Origin: Albirhodobacter sp042466415
GTDB taxonomy: Bacteria; Pseudomonadota; Alphaproteobacteria; Rhodobacterales; Rhodobacteraceae
DNA: 64,000 nt
Direction: 5' to 3'
Assembly: GCF_042466415.1 (NCBI RefSeq)
Contig: NZ_JAXHCH010000002.1
Location: 248,001-312,000 of the forward strand
Below the pieces are notes generated by a model. That model saw nothing but the letters and a program-made list of their open reading frames with translations. It did no database searches and was not told the origin of the DNA. Position numbers and translations under genes: made by a program. Positions 52,604-61,004 of the stretch are shown here, one piece after another (within the stretch, counting starts at the first letter, position 1; every line of letters starts with the position of its first letter).

Positions 52604-52665
52604 CTTAATTTGACCATTTGTGAGCAAAAGGCGAGATCTGGCATCGATATTAGTGGAGATGCTGC

Positions 52666-53259
52666 GTGGAATTTTGGGTCGGGTTGAAGCTGGCGCTGTC
52701 GTTGATTGTTGCGATCGGTGCGCAAAATGCCTTTGTTTTACGCCAAGGTATACTGCGGGAGCATGTCTTGCCTGTGGTCGCGTTTTGCGCGCTCTCGGAC
52801 GCGGTATTGATCGGGATCGGCGTCGTGGGGGCGGGCGCTTTTGCGGCCCATCCTGTCATCCAGTCAGCGTTGCGCTGGGGCGGGGTTGGATTCTTGTTAT
52901 GGTACGGGGCGCGATCTGCGCGCGCGGCATGGCGCGGCGGCGCGACTTTGGAGCTTGGCGCGACGACCCGTAAACCGCTTGGTGCCATCCTCGGGAGCCT
53001 CGCGGCCCTTACTTTGCTCAATCCGCATGTCTGGCTGGATACGGTGGTGTTGATTGGCGCGGTATCGGCGCAATACGCGCAGCCGTTGATGTTCGGCCTC
53101 GGCGCGGCCTGCGGATCGGTGCTGTTTTTCACGGCGCTTGGCTACGGCGCGCGCTATCTCGCGCCGGTATTCGCGCGCCCCGACGCATGGCGGGGCCTCG
53201 ACGGGGGGATTGCGATCTTGATGTGGTCGATTGCGTGGAGTTTGGCGACAGGCGCGTGA
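52666..53259 (+). CDS. argO: LysE/ArgO family amino-acid exporter
   Basis: A 197-residue protein with six membrane segments. Start at GTG 52666 with GGAG seven bases upstream. Motifs: LIVAIGAQNAFVLRQGILREHV (LysE signature), ALTLLNPHVWLDTVVLIG. Exports basic amino acids, probably arginine or lysine, under ArgP control. Confidence 0.87.
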   Translation: MEFWVGLKLALSLIVAIGAQNAFVLRQGILREHVLPVVAFCALSDAVLIGIGVVGAGAFAAHPVIQSALRWGGVGFLLWYGARSARAAWRGGATLELGATTRKPLGAILGSLAALTLLNPHVWLDTVVLIGAVSAQYAQPLMFGLGAACGSVLFFTALGYGARYLAPVFARPDAWRGLDGGIAILMWSIAWSLATGA

Positions 53260-53332
53260 TGGGCGGCGGAGCGGGATGTAACCGATACAAAGCCGCGCTT
53301 GCGGGGCGCGTGGGTTTGGGGTCAGGTGCGGC

Positions 53333-54235
53333 ATGGAAAAAACACCGCAACGCCCCGTCTTGGGTGTCCTTTGGATGCTCGCAACTGGCCTGAATTTTGT
53401 CGCCGTGAACGGGATCGTGCGCTGGCTCGGAGATGACCTGCCCGCCTTACAAAGCGCCTTTATCCGCTTCGCGGCAGGGCTCTTGTTGCTGACGCCGGCA
53501 CTGGTCAGCGTGATGCGCAGGGGGCTGCCTGACGGCTCGCTCAAGATATTCTTGCTGCGCGGCGGGCTTCACACGGTCGCGGTCGTGCTTTGGTTTTTTG
53601 CCATGGCACGGATCCCGATCGCCGAAGTCACCGCGATCGGCTACATAAACCCGATCATTGTGACGATTGGTGCGGCGCTCATCTTTGGCGAAAGCTTCGC
53701 GCTGCGCCGGATGATCGCGATTGCGGTGGCGATTGTCGGCGCGTTGATCGTTCTCCGTCCTGGCCTGCGCGAGCTCTCGATTGGTCATGCCTCGCAACTT
53801 GGGGCGGGGGTCGTCTTCGGGATGAGTTACCTCGTCGCGAAGCGCCTATCCGACGTCGCGCCGGCGGGGGTGGTTGTGGCGATGTTGTCATTGATGGTGA
53901 CGGTGTGTCTGGCACCGTTCGCAATTCTGGTCTGGGTGCCGGTGAGCATCGTGCAGGTGGCGGCGCTGGCGTTGGTCGCGGTTTTTGCCACGGCGGGCCA
54001 CTACTGCATGACGCGTGCCTTCGCCTGCGCGCCGATGACGGTCACGCAACCGGTGACATTCTTACAGCTTGTCTGGGCGACATTGCTGGGATCGGTGTTG
54101 TTTGGGGAGGCGGTCGATCCGTATGTGTTACTCGGCGGTGCGGTGATTATCGGCGCGATCAGCTATATGACATTGCGCGAGGCGCAGATTAACAAGCGCG
54201 GGGTCACGCCGACTGTCGGCGCGACCAAAACCTGA
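53333..54235 (+). CDS. DMT family (EamA) transporter
   Basis: A 300-residue protein with ten membrane segments in two EamA repeats (about 10-135 and 150-290). Motifs: IRFAAGLLLLTPAL, ARIPIAEVTAIGYINPI, and TVTQPVTFLQLVWATLLGSVLFGE. Follows argO by 73 bases and may share its transcript. Export of a metabolite is inferred; the substrate is unknown. Confidence 0.85.
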   Translation: MEKTPQRPVLGVLWMLATGLNFVAVNGIVRWLGDDLPALQSAFIRFAAGLLLLTPALVSVMRRGLPDGSLKIFLLRGGLHTVAVVLWFFAMARIPIAEVTAIGYINPIIVTIGAALIFGESFALRRMIAIAVAIVGALIVLRPGLRELSIGHASQLGAGVVFGMSYLVAKRLSDVAPAGVVVAMLSLMVTVCLAPFAILVWVPVSIVQVAALALVAVFATAGHYCMTRAFACAPMTVTQPVTFLQLVWATLLGSVLFGEAVDPYVLLGGAVIIGAISYMTLREAQINKRGVTPTVGATKT

Positions 54236-54270
54236 CACGGGCCGCGCAGATCCCGCGCGACCCGTTAGCC

Positions 54271-55320
54271 TTAGGCCTGTCCGCGCGGATCTATCAACTT
54301 GGCGATAACGCTCTCGCGCGTGATTTTCGTGCCATTGGCGAGCATTACATCGGGATGCGCGCATAAAAGCTCCATCACCTCGCGCACAGGCGTCCCCTCC
54401 GAGACCTTCGGCGCACCTTCCGTCGCAGGGCCATCGACCGCAAGATCGGCGGCCCGCAAGACCCCGAGAGGGTTCATATGCGCCACGAAATCGGCAACAT
54501 ACTCATTCGCAGGGTTGGCAATGATGTCACGTGCGGTACCCAGTTGCACAAGACGCCCGCCCTCCATCAAGGCGATCCGGTTGCCAAGTTTGAACGCCTC
54601 GTCAAGATCGTGAGACACGAAGATAATTGTGCGCTTCAGCTTTTGTTGGAGCTCGAGCAGCTCATCTTGCAGGCGCGCGCGGATGAGCGGGTCCAGCGCG
54701 GAGAATGGCTCGTCCATCAGCAAGATCGGCGCATCGGTGGCAAAAGCACGCGCGAGACCCACACGTTGCTGCATGCCGCCCGACAGTTCGGAGACTTTCC
54801 GATCGGCCCAACTGGCAAGCCCTACGAGCGCCAGCTGCTCTTCAACAACCAAGCGCCGTTCGGCAACGCCCATCCCCGCGAGTTCCAACCCCAATCCGAC
54901 ATTCTCGCGAACGGTGCGCCACGGCAGCAAGCCAAACTGTTGGAAGACCATCGCGACACGCTTTTGCCGGATGCGCCGCAAAGTCGCCGGATCGGCGTTG
55001 GTGACATCGACCAGCCCCGCGCCATCCGAGACGCGAACGCATCCGCGCACCACCGGATTGAGGCCGTTGACGGCGCGTAGCAACGTAGATTTGCCTGACC
55101 CCGATAGGCCCATCAGCACAAGAATTTCGCCCTCCGCCACGGTGAGCGAGCAATCATGAACGCCCAAGGTCTGGCCGGTCGTTGCCCGCACATCGGCGCG
55201 GCTTGCGCCTGCGTCCAATGCGGGCAGGGCGCTTTGTGGTTGCTCGCCAAAGACGATCGATACGTTGTCGAACTCAACAGCGGTTTTCGGCCGGTTTGGG
55301 TTGGTTGCGTGCTCAGTCAT
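54271..55320 (-). CDS. choV: Choline ABC transporter ATP-binding protein ChoV
   Basis: A 349-residue ATPase. Start at 55320 (MTEHATNPN), overlapping choW by 8 bases. Walker A is GLSGSGKST (about 76-84), Q-loop FQQFGLLPWRTV, signature LSGGMQQRV, Walker B ILLMDEPFSALD, and H-loop SHD. The C-terminal ~70 residues lack a typical paired CBS regulatory domain but end in a short regulatory tail. It belongs to the OpuAA/ProV glycine-betaine/choline importer family and energises the ChoXWV system. Confidence 0.87.
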   Translation of the reverse strand: MTEHATNPNRPKTAVEFDNVSIVFGEQPQSALPALDAGASRADVRATTGQTLGVHDCSLTVAEGEILVLMGLSGSGKSTLLRAVNGLNPVVRGCVRVSDGAGLVDVTNADPATLRRIRQKRVAMVFQQFGLLPWRTVRENVGLGLELAGMGVAERRLVVEEQLALVGLASWADRKVSELSGGMQQRVGLARAFATDAPILLMDEPFSALDPLIRARLQDELLELQQKLKRTIIFVSHDLDEAFKLGNRIALMEGGRLVQLGTARDIIANPANEYVADFVAHMNPLGVLRAADLAVDGPATEGAPKVSEGTPVREVMELLCAHPDVMLANGTKITRESVIAKLIDPRGQA

Positions 55321-56149
55321 TCGATTTCCCCATCCGCAGCATCCGATCCAGAATGATGGCCACCACAACAATAATCATGCCCGATTCAAATCCGAGCGAC
55401 GTGTTCACCGTATTGAGCGCCCGCACGACCGGAACGCCGAGCCCGTTTGCGCCGACCATCGCGGCAATAACCACCATTGAGAGAGACAGCATAATCGCCT
55501 GATTGAGGCCGGCCATAATCTGGGGCAGGGCATACGGAAGCTCGACCTTCCACAAAACCTGGTTCGGTGTCGCGCCAAAAGCCGTCGCGGCCTCCAATAG
55601 CGCGGGCGGGGTTGAGGAAATCCCCAAATGTGTGAGCCGGATCGGAGCAGGCAGAACGAAGATCACCGTCGCGATCAGGCCCGGAACCATGCCGAGACCG
55701 AAAAACACGATCGCGGGGATGAGGTAGACGAAGGTCGGCAACGTCTGCATCAGGTCAAGGACAGGCTGTAATCCGGCATAAAGGCGCGGACGATGCGCGA
55801 CACTGATACCGATGGGAACGCCAATCACCATGACGATCACACAAGCCGAGAGCACAAGCGTTAAGCTTTCCGTCGTGTTCTTCCAATAGCCTTGATTGAG
55901 GATAAACAAAAAGCCCAAGAAAACCATGAGCGCGGTCTTCCAGTTGCGTTGCAAAGCATAGGTCAAGCCGACGAATGCCGCCACGATTACAAGCGGATGC
56001 GGGGTCTGGAGAACCCATAAAATCGAGTTGATCATCACTTCCATGAACGCCGCGATGCCGTCAAAGAAGCCCTTGCCGTGTAATTGAAGCCAATCGAAAA
56101 TCTGCGCGGCGGATTTGCCGACGGGAATTTTCTGGGTGAGCCAGTCCAT
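55313..56149 (-). CDS. choW: Choline ABC transporter permease ChoW
   Basis: A 278-residue permease. Start at 56149 (MDWLTQKIP), AAGGGACG upstream; an upstream in-frame extension is not supported. Six membrane segments and the EAA loop EAATAFGATPNQVLWKVELPYALPQIMAGL (about 185-214) mark the OpuAB/ProW family. Lies between choX (135 bases away, across a hairpin) and choV. Confidence 0.87.
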   Translation of the reverse strand: MDWLTQKIPVGKSAAQIFDWLQLHGKGFFDGIAAFMEVMINSILWVLQTPHPLVIVAAFVGLTYALQRNWKTALMVFLGFLFILNQGYWKNTTESLTLVLSACVIVMVIGVPIGISVAHRPRLYAGLQPVLDLMQTLPTFVYLIPAIVFFGLGMVPGLIATVIFVLPAPIRLTHLGISSTPPALLEAATAFGATPNQVLWKVELPYALPQIMAGLNQAIMLSLSMVVIAAMVGANGLGVPVVRALNTVNTSLGFESGMIIVVVAIILDRMLRMGKSND

Positions 56150-56224
56150 ATGAACGTCCCTTGTGCGGCCGCTTGCTACGGCTTGTCGTTGGATGGGGGC
56201 GGCGCACAACATGCGCCACGTAAA

Positions 56225-56280
56225 TTCCCCCCGACACGCATGCCGATACGCACGCCGTCATGCATGGGCCGGGGGGAGAA
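56225..56280 (-). promoter_or_regulatory. Intercistronic hairpin after choX
   Basis: TTCCCCCCG (56225-56233) pairs with CGGGGGG (56270-56276), with an inner GCATG/CATGC pairing. It lies between choX and choW on the minus strand and lacks a T tract, the third such hairpin after a binding-protein gene in this window. Confidence 0.5.
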
Positions 56281-56284
56281 GGGC

Positions 56285-57199
56285 TTAAAGCCCGAGACCG
56301 GACTTCACAGCCGAGAGCGCATCGCCGCCATCTTTCGTGGTCACGCCGTCCAACCAAGGCTCAACCGTTGCCGGATTTGCCTGCAGCCACGCCAAAACCG
56401 CCGCATCGGGCTCGGCGCCATCATCCAAGATCGCCCCCATGATCGTGTTTTCCATCTCCAACGAGAAGGTCTGGTTGCTCAGCAATTTCGCAACATTCGG
56501 GCAGTCGGCGGCAAATTCCTTGCGCGCGATTGTGTTCACAACACCTTCACCGCCAAAGAAACTTTCACCGCCGGGGAGATATTTCATATCGAAGTTTGCA
56601 TTCATCGGATGCGGCGCCCAGCCAAGGAAAACGACCGCTTCCTCATTTGGGTAAAAACGTCGCACCTGTGCGAGCATCCCCTGCTCGGAGCTCTCGACAA
56701 TTTCGAACCCCTCGAACATCTTGCCGGACTCAGTCTCCGAAATCAGGTATTCATTGGCCTCATTGCCCGGCTCGATCCCGTAGATCTTCCCGTCCAGATC
56801 GTCCTTGAATTTGGCAACATCCGCAAAGCTTTGCAGCCCTTTATCCCAAAGATACGACGGCACGGCGAGCGTATAGGCTGTGCCTTGCAAGTTCTCTGAC
56901 AAGATCACCGCTTCGCCGTTGTCGAGATAGGGTTTCACCGCGCCTTCTTGGGCAGGCATCCAGTTGCCCAAAAATACATCGACATCATCCGCCTCAATCG
57001 ACGCGAATGTCACCGGAACGGATAGGATCTTTACATCCACATCATAGCCAAGCGCCATCAGAGCTTGCTTTGTCGCTGAGGTCGTCACGGTAATATCCGT
57101 CCAGCCGACATCGGAAAACGTGATCTCTTCGCAAGCAGCCTGTGCGGTGCCCGCAGCGGCGAGAAGGGCAAGGCCGGAAAGTGCAGGTGTTAGTTTCAT
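56285..57199 (-). CDS. choX: Choline-binding periplasmic protein ChoX
   Basis: A 304-residue binding protein. Start at 57199 (MKLTPALSG), GGGAGAG upstream; signal peptide ends AQA-AC. OpuAC-type features: FSDVGWTDITVTT, DVFLGNWMPAQ (Trp/Asp of the aromatic box), GIEPGNEANEY and FLGWAPHPMN match the choline-binding residues known from S. meliloti ChoX. It delivers choline (and perhaps related compounds) to ChoWV. Divergent from betI. Confidence 0.88.
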   Translation of the reverse strand: MKLTPALSGLALLAAAGTAQAACEEITFSDVGWTDITVTTSATKQALMALGYDVDVKILSVPVTFASIEADDVDVFLGNWMPAQEGAVKPYLDNGEAVILSENLQGTAYTLAVPSYLWDKGLQSFADVAKFKDDLDGKIYGIEPGNEANEYLISETESGKMFEGFEIVESSEQGMLAQVRRFYPNEEAVVFLGWAPHPMNANFDMKYLPGGESFFGGEGVVNTIARKEFAADCPNVAKLLSNQTFSLEMENTIMGAILDDGAEPDAAVLAWLQANPATVEPWLDGVTTKDGGDALSAVKSGLGL

Positions 57200-57250
57200 C
57201 TGTTGGAGCTCTCCCTGAGCATGCTGATCGGACATTGCCGACTTTTGTTG

Positions 57251-57264
57251 ATTGACGAGTCAAT
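57251..57264. promoter_or_regulatory. Candidate BetI operator over the betI promoter
   Basis: ATTGACGAGTCAAT is a perfect 6-bp-arm dyad. It contains TTGACG (57252-57257), followed 17 bases later by CACAAT (57275-57280), a good sigma70 -35/-10 pair. Known BetI sites are ATTGAAC/GTTCAAT-like dyads. Binding would block RNA polymerase at betI. Confidence 0.68.
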
Positions 57265-57309
57265 AAACTCATTTCACAATAGGTTTTGCAACCATTTTCT
57301 AGGAACCCC

Positions 57310-57918
57310 ATGGCAAAGCTTCGTGCAGAACCCCTCCGCCGTGCCGAAATTGTTCAGGCCACGATCCATGAGATCGGGCGGCGTGGATCACTGGAGGTTA
57401 CGGTTGCGCAAATCGCGCAACGTGCGGGTGTCTCATCCGCTTTGGCCCATCATTACTTCGGCTCGAAGGAGCAAATCTTCGTGGCAACGATGCGCCACGT
57501 CATGACGCTTTTCGGTGTTGAGGCGCGGCAATCTTTGGCCGGGGCGCGTACGCCGCGCGAGCGTCTCAAGGCGGTGATTGATGCCAGTTTCGCCCCCGAT
57601 TCCTTCCGGCGCGAAGTCGTTTCGGCGTGGCTTAATTTCTACGTTTTGGCCCAAACCGATTCGGATGCGCGGCGACTTTTGAATGTGTACCACCGGCGCC
57701 TGAATTCGAATTTGCTGCATGATCTGCGCCCGATCATCGGCAACGCGCGCGCGGCGACGGTTGCGCAATCGCTTGCCGCGTTGATCGACGGGCTTTACCT
57801 GCGTGCTGCCCTGACGCGGGGCGCGGAGGATTTCGATCACGCACTCGATCCGGCGGCTGCGGTGGCATTGGTTATGGAGACGTTCGGACATGAGATTGGA
57901 GCGTGCGATGAAGCCTAA
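57310..57918 (+). CDS. betI: TetR family repressor BetI
   Basis: A 202-residue regulator. Start at 57310 (MAKLRAEPLRR), AGGAA upstream. The TetR HTH is LEVTVAQIAQRAGVSSALAHHYFGSKEQIF (about 28-57), with the BetI-typical lead RRAEIVQATIHEIGRRG. The C-terminal domain (about 100-190) binds choline. It represses the bet genes and probably cho genes when choline is absent. The betC ATG lies inside its last codons, 11 bases overlapping. Confidence 0.88.
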   Translation: MAKLRAEPLRRAEIVQATIHEIGRRGSLEVTVAQIAQRAGVSSALAHHYFGSKEQIFVATMRHVMTLFGVEARQSLAGARTPRERLKAVIDASFAPDSFRREVVSAWLNFYVLAQTDSDARRLLNVYHRRLNSNLLHDLRPIIGNARAATVAQSLAALIDGLYLRAALTRGAEDFDHALDPAAAVALVMETFGHEIGACDEA

Positions 57919-59425
57919 CATTCTCATTCTGATGGTCGACCAATTGAACGGCACGCTCTTTCCCGATGGTCCCGCGGATTGGTTGCACGCGCCGAATTTA
58001 AAACGACTGGCGGCCCGATCTGCTCGTTTCAAAAACAGCTACACAGCCTCGCCCCTCTGCGCGCCGGCACGGGCGTCGTTCATGTCTGGGCAATTGCCAA
58101 ATCGAACGCAAGTTTACGACAACGCAGCAGAATTTGCGTCCGACATCCCAACTTACGCGCATCATTTGCGCCGCGCGGGCTATCACACATGTCTATCGGG
58201 AAAGATGCATTTCGTCGGCCCCGATCAGATGCTCGGCTTTGAAGAACGGCTCACAACCGATATTTACCCCGCCGATTTCGGCTGGACGCCGGATTACCGC
58301 AAACCGGGCGAGCGGATTGATTGGTGGTATCATAATATGGGCTCGGTGACGGGCGCGGGTGTTGCCGAAATTTCTAATCAGATGGAATATGACGACGAGG
58401 TCGCCTATGAGGCGACGCGCAAGATTTATGATCTTTCGCGCGGGGCCGACGCACGGCCTTGGTGCCTCACAGTCAGTTTCACCCACCCGCATGATCCCTA
58501 TGTTGCCCGTCGCAAATATTGGGATCTTTATGAAGATTGTCAGCATCTTACACCAGATGTCGGCCCGATCGCCTTTGAGGATCTCGACCCACATTCAAAG
58601 CGCCTCTACCTCGCATCTGATATGGCCAATTTCGATATCACACCCGAGGATGTCGTCCGCTCGCGCCGCGCGTATTTCGCCAATATTTCTTATATCGATG
58701 ATAAGATTGGTGAAATTCTCGACACGCTTGAGCGGACACGCCAAGAGGCGATCATCCTCTTCGTTTCTGACCACGGCGATATGCTGGGGGAGCGCGGTGC
58801 GTGGTTTAAGATGAGCTTCTTTGAGGGTTCGGCGCGTGTTCCGCTCATGATTTGCGCCCCGGACTTGCCGGCAGGTCTTCATACCGAGCCCGTCTCGACA
58901 ATCGATGTTTTGCCAACGGTTTGCGATTTGGCAGGCATCGATATGTCGGAAATTATGGATTGGACGGACGGAATTTCGCTCAAACCTTTGGCGATGGGGC
59001 AGGGGCGCACGGCGCCCGTAGCGATGGAATATGCCGCTGAGGGCAGTTACGCGCCGATGGTTTCCCTGCGTGAGGGGCAATTCAAACTGAACCGCTGTGC
59101 GATCGATCCCGATCAGTTCTTCGATCTGGAGGCAGATCCGCAAGAGCTTTTGAACCTCGCAGACAAGCCCGATCTGACGGCGGCGCAAGCCGAAGCCTTT
59201 ACGCGAATGAAGGCAGATGCGGCGGCGCGGTGGGATCTGAGCACCTTCGATGCGATGGTGCGGCAATCGCAGGCACGGCGCTGGATCGTCTATGAGGCCC
59301 TGCGCAACGGCGCGTATTTCCCATGGGATTACCAGCCCCTCAAGCGCGCATCGGAACGCTACATGCGCAATCATATGGACCTCAACGTCCTTGAAGAAAA
59401 TCAACGCTTTCCGCGCGGAGAGTGA
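57908..59425 (+). CDS. betC: Choline-sulfatase BetC
   Basis: A 505-residue sulfatase. Start at 57908 (MKPNILILMVDQLNG), GGAGCG upstream, inside betI. The sulfatase signature SPLCAPARASFMSG has the Cys (about 51) converted to formylglycine; metal residues lie in ILMVDQLNG and FVSDHGDMLGERG. The length and gene order (betICBA) fit choline-O-sulfate sulfatases. It releases choline and sulfate in the cytoplasm. Confidence 0.9.
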   Translation: MKPNILILMVDQLNGTLFPDGPADWLHAPNLKRLAARSARFKNSYTASPLCAPARASFMSGQLPNRTQVYDNAAEFASDIPTYAHHLRRAGYHTCLSGKMHFVGPDQMLGFEERLTTDIYPADFGWTPDYRKPGERIDWWYHNMGSVTGAGVAEISNQMEYDDEVAYEATRKIYDLSRGADARPWCLTVSFTHPHDPYVARRKYWDLYEDCQHLTPDVGPIAFEDLDPHSKRLYLASDMANFDITPEDVVRSRRAYFANISYIDDKIGEILDTLERTRQEAIILFVSDHGDMLGERGAWFKMSFFEGSARVPLMICAPDLPAGLHTEPVSTIDVLPTVCDLAGIDMSEIMDWTDGISLKPLAMGQGRTAPVAMEYAAEGSYAPMVSLREGQFKLNRCAIDPDQFFDLEADPQELLNLADKPDLTAAQAEAFTRMKADAAARWDLSTFDAMVRQSQARRWIVYEALRNGAYFPWDYQPLKRASERYMRNHMDLNVLEENQRFPRGE

Positions 59426-59485
59426 CAAAAACACAAGGTAATTCGTGATTGAATTATCTTTTTACAACAATTGACGGAGATCGCC

Positions 59486-60931
59486 ATGTTTGATGCTCAG
59501 CCCGCCGCGAGCCATTTTATCGACGGAAAATACGTCGAATCCGACGGCGCAGAGATTGTCGTCACCTATGCTTACACGGGCGAGGTGATCGCCCGACTGC
59601 ATGAAGCGACGCCGGATCTGGTGGATCTTGCCGTTGCATCGGCGGCGCGTGCGCAAAAGGAATGGGCCGCGCGCGCACCGGTTGATCGGGGGCGCGTGTT
59701 GACCCGTGCGGCGATGCTCATCCGCGAACGAAACGACGCGCTCGCGCGGCTGGAAACCTTGGATACGGGCAAGCCCATTCAGGAAACCATCTGCGCGGAT
59801 TGGCCCTCTGGCGCGGATAGTCTTGAATTTTTCGGCGGGCTGGCGCCAACGGTAACCGGTGAGATGATCCCGCTTGGTGGCGATTTTGCCTACACAATTC
59901 GTGAGGCCTTGGGCGTTTGCGCGGGGATTGGCGCTTGGAATTACCCCAGTCAAATCGCTTGTTGGAAGGCCGCGCCTGCCTTGGCGATGGGAAATGCCAT
60001 GGTGTTCAAACCCTCCGAGATGACACCGCTCGGCGCGCTGAAACTTGCGGAAATCCTGATCGAGGCCGGCGCGCCTGCGGGCCTGTTTAACGTCGTGCAG
60101 GGCCGCGGCGCGGTGGGCGCGCAACTGGCGAGCCATCCGGGAATCGCGAAAGTCTCTCTCACCGGATCGGTGCCGACGGGTGCAAAGGTTTACCAAACAG
60201 CAGCGGCGGGCATGAAGCACGTGACGATGGAGCTGGGCGGCAAATCTCCATTGATCGTGTTTGAGGATGCCAATCTCGAGGATGCGGTCGGGGCGGCGAT
60301 GCTCGCCAATTTTTATTCCTCGGGGCAGATATGTTCGAATGGAACGCGTGTTTTCGTGCAAAAAAGCCTCAAAACGCGCTTCCTCGCGCGGCTTAAGGAG
60401 CGCACGGAGGCAATCATCATGGGCGATCCGCTTGATGAGGCAACTCAGTTCGGGCCCTTGATCTCGGCAGAGCAGCACGCAAAGGTCAAAGCCTATATCG
60501 AGCGCGCGCAGGCCGAGGGCGGAACTTTGGTGACCGGCGGGGGGAGTTCGGAGGCGCTGTTCGTGCAGCCGACGATCTTCGCCGATGTGACCGATACCAT
60601 GACCCTAGCGCGCGAGGAGGTCTTCGGGCCTGTGATGGCGGTGCTCGATTTCGACACCGAGGACGAGGTCATTGCGCGCGCAAATGATACGCAATTCGGC
60701 CTCGCCGCGGGCGTTTTCACCGCCGATCTGACGCGCGGCCACCGCGTGATCGGGCGTCTGGAGGCGGGCACTTGCTGGATCAACGCCTATAACCTCACGC
60801 CGGTGCAAATGCCATTCGGGGCGGTCAAATCCTCTGGCTTGGGGCGCGAAAACTCACGGGCGGCGATTGAGCATTACTCGCAGGTGAAGTCGGTCTATGT
60901 CGGCATGGGGTCGGTTGAAAGCCCGTATTAA
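59486..60931 (+). CDS. betB: Betaine-aldehyde dehydrogenase BetB
   Basis: A 481-residue ALDH. Start at ATG 59486, GGAG ten bases upstream; a TTG at 59471 is also in frame. Landmarks: GAWNYP, GSVPTGAKVYQ, MELGGKSPLIVF with the base Glu, SSGQICSNGTRVFV with the catalytic Cys, and a C-terminal FGAVKSSGLGRENSRAA. Oxidises betaine aldehyde to glycine betaine with NAD. Third gene of the bet operon. Confidence 0.9.
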   Translation: MFDAQPAASHFIDGKYVESDGAEIVVTYAYTGEVIARLHEATPDLVDLAVASAARAQKEWAARAPVDRGRVLTRAAMLIRERNDALARLETLDTGKPIQETICADWPSGADSLEFFGGLAPTVTGEMIPLGGDFAYTIREALGVCAGIGAWNYPSQIACWKAAPALAMGNAMVFKPSEMTPLGALKLAEILIEAGAPAGLFNVVQGRGAVGAQLASHPGIAKVSLTGSVPTGAKVYQTAAAGMKHVTMELGGKSPLIVFEDANLEDAVGAAMLANFYSSGQICSNGTRVFVQKSLKTRFLARLKERTEAIIMGDPLDEATQFGPLISAEQHAKVKAYIERAQAEGGTLVTGGGSSEALFVQPTIFADVTDTMTLAREEVFGPVMAVLDFDTEDEVIARANDTQFGLAAGVFTADLTRGHRVIGRLEAGTCWINAYNLTPVQMPFGAVKSSGLGRENSRAAIEHYSQVKSVYVGMGSVESPY

Positions 60932-61004
60932 TCGGGACGGATGTGGTGATGCGATGGCCGTTAAGTCATTGACGTCGAACATTATTGGAAGTTAGGGCGA
61001 AGAT

